Positions 56,529-64,000 of a stretch of 64,000 nucleotides of DNA are shown piece by piece (within the stretch, counting starts at the first letter, position 1; each line of letters begins with the position of its first letter). Location of the stretch: assembly GCA_050084985.1 (NCBI GenBank), contig JBITNC010000001.1:137392001-137456000 (forward strand), given 5' to 3'. This DNA comes from Nageia nagi (taxonomy: Eukaryota > Pinophyta). The notes under the pieces are model-generated. The model saw only the letters and a list, made by a program, of their open reading frames with translations, did not search any database and was not told the DNA's origin. The position numbers and the translations under genes were made by a program.

Positions 56529-57863
56529 TTGTCACTTCCCTATAGGAGGACTAGACAAAAAATATCTCGGGTTGCATCACCTTTGATCCCTTTAAGAGTT
56601 ACTCGTTTGTCAGTTGTATTTGACTCATTCTCGGAAAATCCTTCACCCCCTGTAAGTCCTCCAAGTATGGCTCAGCCAGCAAACTTCCCTACCTGGAATA
56701 ACAGTCATCCCTTGGTTGTAGCTGCTAATTCACCACCTATACCTCAAGTAGCTTTTAAAGTTTCGCCTACGTATGATGGCTCTGAAAAGATGCCATATGA
56801 GCACTACCAAGATGTATCATTGTTAGCTTATAGCTTTGATATAACTGATGAAACTGTGATGACAAGGTTATTGTCACATTCTTTTGAAGGCAAAGCAACT
56901 GAATGGATCAGAACTCTCACCCCCCAATCTATAAATTCGTGGGGAGAGTTATGTCAGACTCTGATTAAAAGATTTTCTGTATATGGCGATGATAGCACGT
57001 TCCTTACCCTCATAGCATGTATCAAAAGGCATCCACATGAATCTATTGATGCTTTTAATATCAGATTTGAGAGACATTGGAAATCCATACCAGCAAGGAT
57101 AAAACCAACTAATGCTCAAGCTCTGGTATATTACCAAAAAGCTTTCCTTCCTGACCTTAACATGCTTATTGTTATGTCAGGAGATACATTCTCAGATGTT
57201 TATCAGACGGCTAGGACTGCAGAACATACCTTCGTTTCCTCTGGTAAAATGCAACCCAGAACGATCATGCTTGTATTTCCTAGTTTACCTCCTAAGCAAA
57301 CTCCACAAATAGGTCATCCTGGAGTTCTCACCCTACCACCTCCTCCCAAACCTACTATTCAAAATCAACTACCAACATTACTTGCTATCACATCTACAAT
57401 TATTTGTACTGAACCCAAGTCTAAAGAAGAGGAAAGGATAAGGCAGTTGAAGATAACTATCAAAAATCTATCCAACAAACTCACTCTGCAAGAAAGGCAG
57501 AATCATAGTTTTAACTATAGAAGATACGATAATCAGTATCAACCAAAATTCCAACCTAGGGTCAATTAGCCAAAACAGTCTAATCCTCTTAAAGCAATTG
57601 AGAATGTTGTTATGACCAATTCTACAGATGGTGTTGCTTTAGACATTGTGGAATGGCGTCCAACATGTTTAGCTCCTTATTTTCCAGATTCATGTGCAGT
57701 ATATCAACATCAATATTTAGGATTACATTCTGACCAGATAGTAAAACCTGCTTCAGATCCTGCTGCTGACCTCACAATGGTCAACTTTTGGGTTCCGGGA
57801 TTTGCTGGGGAACAAGCAAATTGTGTTCAAACCAGAGCAACTTTTTCAGCAACCCCACAATAG
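56529..57863 (+). pseudogene. Gag of gypsy element 2
   Basis: A 346-codon open frame (56529-57569) holds the retrotransposon gag domain: FKVSPTYDGSEKMPYEHYQD, TRLLSHSFEGKATEWIRTL, WGELCQTLIKRFSVYGDD and FLTLIACIKRHPHESIDAFN, followed by a Pro-rich linker and RIRQLKITIKNLSNKL. A TAG at 57567 (expected Gln) precedes another open stretch to a TAG at 57861 (again expected Gln) with ALDIVEWRPTCLAPYFPDS. No CCHC knuckle is seen, as in many Tat elements. Gag packages the element RNA. The start may be MAQPANF at about 56667 instead. Confidence 0.82.
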
Positions 57864-58073
57864 CCTCAAGCCACTCAGCAGTATCCATCTTCCACTCAAC
57901 CCCAACCTGAACCCAAGAAAGCTAAGACACCCTTAGCTCATCCTTATAACCAACGACATCCAGTCCCATTTAATCCAGGTACTATTCTAAATAACCCAGG
58001 TACTAGTGCCCCAGGTGAAACAAACCCCACTGCAACAAGAAAAGAAGTTCCGAACAAGGAAAGACCTGGCACG

Positions 58074-58950
58074 TTGAGATATCTTTTTATCACTGATCAT
58101 CATAAAGAAAAAGCTACTCAACACTTCAAAGCACATCAACAAAATGAATCAAGTAAGTCTATCCCATATGCTCCATACAATATTGTGGAAGAATTGAAGA
58201 AAACTCCTAGAATGACAATGTTTGATGCATTAAAAATACCTAGTCAATTAGACCTTCTGCAAGAAGCTTTAAAATTAAAAAACAGTAAGAAAAGAACAAA
58301 TGAAGAAAATCATATCTATGTGTCTGAAGTTGTCCCTCCAGCTCCAATAGGTGTAACTAGACCCCCACCTTTATATTTATCCCTAAGATTAGAAGGCTGG
58401 GTAGTAAACAATTGTATGATTGATACTAGAGCTGCCATAACTATTATTCCAAAAGCTGTTGCAGATGAAATTAAATTGTACATTACAAGATGCATTGACG
58501 GGGTCATACAGTTGGATTCTTCCTCAATAGATGTTGTCGGTAGTGTTAAAGGTGTTCAAATAACCTTGAATGTCTTCCCTGACATTAATGTTGTCCAAGA
58601 CATTATTGTAGTTGATCTTCCACCTCTGTTCGGAATTTGTCTTTTCAGAGAATTTACTGCTAAATTGGGAGTGTATCTAGCCTTAGACTATAGTCATCTT
58701 CTGCTTTCTTTCCAAAACAAACAAGTAAAGATTCTGAATGAGAGCACTAAAACTGTCCATCTTATGAGGATCAATGAAGTAAATTGCATAAATAATCCAC
58801 AATCAGTGGAAATATTTGAAAGTGATACACTAGGGGAATCACTACTGACAATCGAAGTTCTATCAGCCAATGATCTGAATTATCAGATCATAGATGCTGG
58901 CATGGGTAATTACTATCTATATGAAAAAGTTCAATCAGTTTCAGTAACTG
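58074..58950 (+). pseudogene. Aspartic protease of gypsy element 2
   Basis: Within a 343-codon frame, PPLYLSLRLEGWVVNNCMID leads to DTRAAITIIPKAVADEI. The active site D(S/T)GA reads DTRA because codon 58428-58430 is AGA instead of a Gly codon. VVGSVKGVQITLNVFPDINV, VVDLPPLFGICLFREF and YLALDYSHLLLSF complete the fold. It would cleave the polyprotein. The Gly-to-Arg change should inactivate it. The same frame runs on into the RNase H. Confidence 0.82.
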
Positions 58951-58959
58951 TTGATAAAG

Positions 58960-59400
58960 AACAAGAGATATGGATGATGTATTTCGATGGTTCACGATGT
59001 AAACATGGATGTGGAGCTGGGGTCGTCCTCAAATCTCCCAAAAGGATTACTACAAGATTCTCCTTCCGATTCAAATGGACCTGTACTAACAATGCTGTTG
59101 AATAAGAAGCCCTTTGTTTAGGGTTATCTAAAGCAATCAGTTTAGGTATCAGATGCCTAATTGTCCATGTTGATTCTGAATTGGTCATTAAGCAAATAAG
59201 AAATCAGATCAGTGCTAAGCACCATTATTTGAAGAACTACAGGAACAGAGTGTGGGACTTATTGGAATCATTTTTGGCTATCAATTTTGTATTTGTTCCC
59301 AAGAAGCACAACCAGATAGCTGATGCACTTGCTGGAAAAGGAGCACGTTATAACGTTGCACATCATAGAAGAGGAACTCTTGGAGTCAAAGTGCAATGTA
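58960..59400 (+). pseudogene. RNase H domain upstream of RT, element 2
   Basis: IWMMYFDGSRCKHGCGAGVV begins the domain (first Asp). After a stop at 59103-59105 come EALCLGLSKAISLGIRCLIV, HVDSELVIKQIRNQI (Asp) and FVPKKHNQIADALAGKGAR (C-terminal Asp), giving all RNase H blocks. It lies between protease and RT, the same place as in gypsy element 1, while the gypsy RNase H is retained after the RT. Confidence 0.82.
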
Positions 59401-59599
59401 GACCTTCAATTCTTGATGTTGCAAACTTCTGGCAGGTATTTGACTCCGATGAGCATATTGTCAATTTCCTTATAGATGAAGCAATGGCTCACACTTTTGG
59501 TACTCAGGAGATGTCTGATTGTTTCCAAGAATCAAACAACATTTAACTAAGAAATAATGTAATGTCAAAAGGACTGCTCTCTTTTGAAAGACTTTGATT

Positions 59600-60979
59600 C
59601 AGAAGATGTCCTAAAGGCTAAGTCTTTGGTCATCTTGAAGGAGAATTATGTTGAGCTAGAGGTAGAACCCGATAAATTCATAAGAGTTGGTTCAGAATGC
59701 TCTGATGTAGAAAAGGCTGCTATGTCTCAAATTTATCATGAGTTTTCCTAGGTAATTGCTTGGACTTATGAGATCTCAAGACATGACAAAAATATCATCC
59801 AACATATAGTTGAGCTTCAGCTAGATGTTAAACCATATAGGCAAAAGCAAAGACCTGTAAATCCAAAAATAGAAGAAGCTATGAAACAGGAGTTAATCAA
59901 ACTCCTTGATTCAAAAATCATTTTTCCAATTAAGCATTCTTCTTGAGTTGCAAATTTAGTTCCTGTGAGAAAGAAAAATGGAGAAATCAGACTGTGTTGA
60001 TTTCAAAAATTTGAATAAAGTGTCTTTGAAAAATAATTATCCTCTCCCTCCTATTGAACAGATCCTACACACAGTAGCCGAAGCCTGTTGCTTTTCAATG
60101 ATAGATGGTTACTCAGGATTTAATCAAATTTGGGTGAAAGATGAAGATCAATTTAAGACAACATTTACGACTAAATGGGGCACATTTGATTTTCAAAGGA
60201 TGCTATTTGGTCTTTCTAATGCAGGAGCTACTTTTCCAAGAGCCATGCATCATGCATTTGGTGAGCTAATAAACAAGATCTTATTGACTTATCTAGATGA
60301 TATCACTGTCTTCTCCAGAAGTAGAAGTGATCATCTAGAACATCTGAGATTAGTCTTTGAAAAATGCATGAAATTTGGCATTTCAATCAACCCAAAAAAG
60401 TTAATTTTTATGGTCAACCAAGGAAAGCTTCTTGGCCATATTGTTTCAAAAGAAGGGCTAGCAATTGATCTAGATAGAGTAAAAGTTATAGAAGCATTGC
60501 TACTCCCATCCAACAAAAAGGCCTTACAATCATTCCTTGGTCAAATCAATTTTGTTAGGAAATTTATTAATAATTTTTCAGAAATTGTATCACCAATCAC
60601 TTCCATGCTTAAAAAGAATGTTGAATTTTCCTGGTCATATGAAGCAAAAATAGCTTTCAAAGAAATAAAGAAGGCTATAACTGAAGCTCCGATGCTTAAG
60701 AATCCTGATATGTCAAAAGATTTCACTATGTATGCACATGGAGCAGACAGGAGCATCACTAAAATCCTTGCACAGAAGGATAAAAATAATAAGGAACACC
60801 CAATTGCCTTTCATAGCCAAACACTGCATCAACACCAACAAAGGTACTCATTTATTGAAAAGCAAGTGTTTTCTATCATGAAAGGACTTAAAAAGTTCAA
60901 ACATTATGTCTCCCACAATAGAATCTTTGTGTATACTATTCATCCAGATGTAGAAATTATATCATACAAGAAGATCTAA
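59600..60979 (+). pseudogene. Reverse transcriptase and RNase H, element 2
   Basis: Upstream pieces AWTYEISRHDKNIIQHIVEL and KPYRQKQRPVNPKIEEAMKQ are interrupted by a TAG at 59749. A TGA at 59944 replaces Trp in HSSWVANLVPVRKKNGEIR. The 333-codon frame (59978-60979) has FSMIDGYSGFNQIWVKDEDQ, TTFTTKWGTFDFQRMLFGLS, catalytic YLDD (60290-60301), GKLLGHIVSKEGLAIDLDRV, FLGQINFVRKFINNFSEI and a gypsy RNase H tail (KEHPIAFHSQTLHQHQQRYS, YSFIEKQVFSIMKGLKKFKH). RT catalysis residues are intact. Confidence 0.88.
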
Positions 60980-61171
60980 GTGAAGGAAGAGTTAGTTGGA
61001 TTACCAAGATAATCGAATATGATATAGAAATCAAGCCGACCAAGCTGATCAGAGGCAGGGCTCTATGTTAGAATATGGCTGAAGCTTCACATATGATTTG
61101 CTTTTGTGGAAGATGAACAGTAACTGAATCAAGAGAGTGATTGGATTAAACAAATTATTATTTATTTTCAA

Positions 61172-62345
61172 ATGGGTAAGTGCCCTGAAGCTTTGGATAG
61201 ATTCCAAAAAAGAAGGTTCAAGTTGCATGCCCTTAAATTTGTTATGATAGATGACCACTTATATAGAAAAAATTTTGATCAAACCCTTTTCAGATGCGTG
61301 ACTGAAGATGAATCCCGAAGGATATTGTATGAATTGCATTACAGATTCTTTGGCAGGCACTACAGTGGACCAACTACAGCAGCAAAGGTATTACAAGCTG
61401 GATACTACTGGCCCACCATATTTCAGGATTCATTTAAGATTGCACGAGTGTGACAAATGCAATAGATTTGTGGGCAAAAGAAGACAAGCTGCCAAGCCTT
61501 TTAGACCGGTAGTGGTGGAAGAGTCTTTTCAACAATGGGGTATGGACTTTATTGGTGTCATAAACCCCAATTCCTCAGCAGGGCACAAATTTATTTTGAT
61601 CGCTAAAGACTACTTTACTAGATGGTCAGAGGCTATGCCATGCAAACATGCAGATCAAGAAGCGGTGATAGAAATGATTAAAAGAATAATCACCCGCATT
61701 GGAATCCCACAAACTAAAGTGTCAAACAATGGTCCGACATTTACTGAAGGCAATCTATCAAGCTTTGTAACTCAATATGAAATCTATTGGTTATTCTCTT
61801 CAAACTATTACCCACAGGGTAACGGGTTAGCTAAATCAACTAACAAAATCCTGACCCGAATTATCAAGAGAACAATTGAAGGGAATCCCAGACAGTGGCA
61901 TACACAATTGGCCTATGCATTATGGGCAGATAGAATTAGTATAAAATCAGCAATAAAGACATCTCCCTATGCATTAGTATATGGTAAAAAATCAGTATTG
62001 CCAATACACAGAGTTATCAGCTATGGAAATCCTGCAAGAAATGGAAGACCATGACTTTGAGCCATTACAATCCAGATATAATCAGCTCCTGAAATTGGAG
62101 GAAGATCACAACAAAGCATATGAGTCATTCCAGCATTGCTAGAGCATCGTCAAGAGATGGTTTGATAAGAAAAAGTCTTCCCGGGTGAAGTTTGAACCGG
62201 GTGATATTGTTCTCAAATGAGACGAGGAAAGAACAAAACCCAGGAGACACCAAAAATGACTCTCTTTGGAGCGGATCTTATGTCATTACCCAAGCTATGC
62301 AACGGGATCTATTTAAAGCATTATCGGGTGATGAGGTAAAATCGG
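61172..62345 (+). pseudogene. Integrase, element 2
   Basis: The N-terminal zinc region is HYRFFGRHYSGPTTAAKVLQ with GYYWPTIF, then CDKCNRF in a shifted frame. The core gives WGMDFIGVINPNSSAGHKF (first Asp). SNNGPTF has Asn at the second catalytic position (61725-61727). YYPQGNGLAKSTNK has Lys at the catalytic Glu (61833-61835). So two of the three acidic residues are lost through G-to-A type changes. After 62054 the C-terminal part (RWFDKKKSSRVKFEPGDIV) continues with shifts to about 62345. Confidence 0.85.
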
Positions 62346-62658
62346 ATTCCCCGCAAGGCATTGTATAGTGTAAATACTGTAAATAATTATTTCTGTAAAT
62401 GGTGTAAAAAAAAATTATTATTTGCATAGTTTTCAAGAAGAGTTAATAACCTTTAATGATCAAATTTATTAGGAATTTCATAGCCAAGTACTCAGTTCGA
62501 CACTAAGCATATTTTGAGCACTCAAGTTTTAGAGCATTCAAAGCAAAGAAATTTCAGAGCCAAGTTGCCTTATGAAAAAAATGAAGTTGCAAAACCTCCT
62601 ACTACCCATATTACAATTTTAATGATTACCAGAGGTTCAAGAAAAGGCGAGATTATCA

Positions 62659-63999
62659 TGGCGACTTCTCAATCATCCTTTGCAACCAAAATAGAGTAAC
62701 TTGACATTGACTTACTTTCCTTGCAAGAAGAATATCTCGAGAATGCACCAAGAGTGAACTGCACCGAAATAGGAGTGATCAGTCATATGGATACATGGAG
62801 AGCTGACCCTAGCCATGTGCTTTTGAGATTAAAGACTCCTGAAGTCACTGGAAAAGGAAAATCTCTTGCTCATTCTAGGAGAGATGTTATGATTGATCAA
62901 GATTTGGCATATTATGTGCCCTATGAGTCTTTCACATGCCCTGAGCTCTTATACTCCCTAACGCACAGGCGTCATCAAAAGGGGTATCAAATAGGCATGT
63001 ACAAGGGCACTGAAGAGGAACAAACTTCAGAACCAATGTTTGAAGCGGTGTTGGACTACTCTCCGGATTCCATTATCCAAGCATTTGCTATTCCAGCAGA
63101 CTGGACATTTCATGTAAAAAAGCAAATTGATTTAAAAAGGGAGAAATTTGATTTTTATATAAATGAAGATGAAATGCTGAACTAGATTAATTGAAGATAC
63201 CAGGATAGCAAGCAATCAAAACTCTTGCCGAGCTATCAAATAGCTCTTTTTCAAAGGAGAAAAGATAGAGAAGTGCTACAAGCACTCGCGGTCATTCTGG
63301 GGAAGAAGACCTAGATAGAAGCAGATGAGGCCATGGTACACATGGCATATAATATTTCAGAATGCCATGTCTGCTATGATTTCCTGGCCTTCATAACCAA
63401 AGAAATTAAGAGATGCTTATTCAAGATAGAGAAGTCAGATTTTAGGCATTCTTCCTATCTCTGATGGCTTTTCATTCATCAAAATTTGGACAAGTTAGTA
63501 GGGACAAGGCTCCCAATTGAGCCAACCAGCTCCAGTGATGCCTTGGTGCCAATTGATTTGATGGTACCAGTTTTGAGTAAGTTGCATGGGTCTTACTATG
63601 AGTTTATGGACAAGTTTTATGCCACCGCAGTAAAAATTGACTGAAAAATTCCCCAGTAGGCTGCGCAAGAGCACAGTAAGAGAGTTACAAGGTGGGAATA
63701 AAATCGGTGACTGGTACTTTTTGAAAGACCGCACCGTGATAATAAGGTATGGATATTTTGATAGAGATGGGTAGGCAAATCTGTGCAATAGAAACTATAT
63801 ACGGGACTGGGGGAAATTTCAAGTCTACTGTAAATATACCGGCATCTACAAAAAATCACTCTGTTAGAGATAGGATGTACAGAAAGCATTACTCAATTCA
63901 TTATACAAAATTTCAAATTAAATAAGCTGGAAACTGCATGGATGTATGACCCATCAGGGGAGATAACCCAGTTAATAAGGACTAGCAAGAAACGTTCGA
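62659..63999 (+). pseudogene. Downstream accessory ORF of element 2, runs off window
   Basis: It starts at ATGGCGACTTCTCAATCATC (MATSQSSFATKIE), some 310 bp after the integrase end. One TAG at 62698 precedes a 154-codon open stretch (to 63185) with VISHMDTWRADPSHVLLRLK, YYVPYESFTCPELLYSLTHR and YSPDSIIQAFAIPADWTFHV. Shifted pieces continue (GDWYFLKDRTVIIRYGYFDR near 63705-63765). Position and the MATS start parallel the accessory ORF of gypsy element 1, but I cannot show homology by eye. The function is unknown and the 3' LTR lies outside the window. Confidence 0.6.
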
Positions 64000-64000
64000 C

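Larger units (their letters stand above)
54490..63999 (+). mobile_element. Ty3/gypsy element 2, Tat-like, nearly complete 5' side
   Basis: LTR-like DNA with a repeat array and TATA box (about 54.5-56.29 kb) is followed by a candidate primer site (56296-56313), gag (56.5-57.9 kb), protease (58.1-58.9 kb), RNase H (58.96-59.4 kb), RT and second RNase H (59.6-61.0 kb), integrase (61.2-62.3 kb) and a further ORF from 62659 to the window edge. It is younger than gypsy element 1, with long open stretches, but has stops and lost catalytic residues. Confidence 0.85.

Overview
The window looks like intergenic and intronic DNA of a large plant nuclear genome, most likely a gymnosperm and probably a conifer. 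It is AT-rich, has very few intact reading frames, and consists mainly of old, nested and mutated retroelements. It carries an endonuclease-bearing Penelope-like retroelement, a group that among plants I know from conifers (the Dryad family). It also has plant-type LINEs (DUF4283 ORF1), Ty1/copia and Ty3/gypsy elements, and a BED-finger hAT transposon. The species call is inference; the element types are read from translated sequence.

Layout. 1-5.4 kb: internal 3' part and probable 3' LTR of a plus-strand LTR element, full of tandem repeats, including a three-copy stem-loop repeat whose loops all fit GNRA. 5.5-8.3 kb: minus-strand LINE remnant (ORF1 and endonuclease). 8.5-8.9 kb: an intact, unrecognised 134-codon minus-strand gene with TATA box and poly(A) signals. 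9.7-12.8 kb: Penelope-like element (YVDD reverse transcriptase, GIY-YIG endonuclease) between 140-bp direct repeats. 13.4-13.6 kb: SINE-like element. 13.7-16.9 kb: plus-strand LINE split by a 1-kb terminal-inverted-repeat element. 17.5-18.5 kb: gypsy protease remnant. 19.3-22.3 kb: LTR-like DNA with long tandem arrays. 22.9-25.9 kb: minus-strand gypsy gag, Met-tRNA primer site and LTR. 25.9-29.6 kb: copia element, 5'-truncated, with 3' LTR. 30-33.8 kb: minus-strand accessory ORF preceded by a hairpin-rich repeat array.

34.4-51.9 kb: candidate exons of one minus-strand host gene, with a 15.6-kb gap between two of them. That gap holds gypsy element 1 (RNase H, RT, RNase H and integrase, 36.1-39.7 kb), a striking ~95-bp tandem array of double stem-loops (40.0-41.5 kb), a long accessory ORF (41.8-45.2 kb) and a minus-strand hAT transposase gene (47.8-50.3 kb). 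53.2-54.2 kb: LTR fragment with primer site. 54.5-64 kb: gypsy element 2, with an LTR rich in bZIP-type TGACGTCA repeats, then gag, protease, RNase H, RT-RNase H, integrase and a further ORF running off the window.

The transposable elements are decayed. Most in-frame stops I could align sit where CAG or TGG codons are expected, as cytosine deamination in heavily methylated DNA would produce. The most unusual signals are the repeat families that keep RNA-like stem-loops with paired base changes (1.3-1.7, 32.5-33.3 and 40.0-41.5 kb), the upstream second RNase H in both gypsy elements, and the split host gene. No CRISPR array, rRNA or bona fide tRNA gene was seen.
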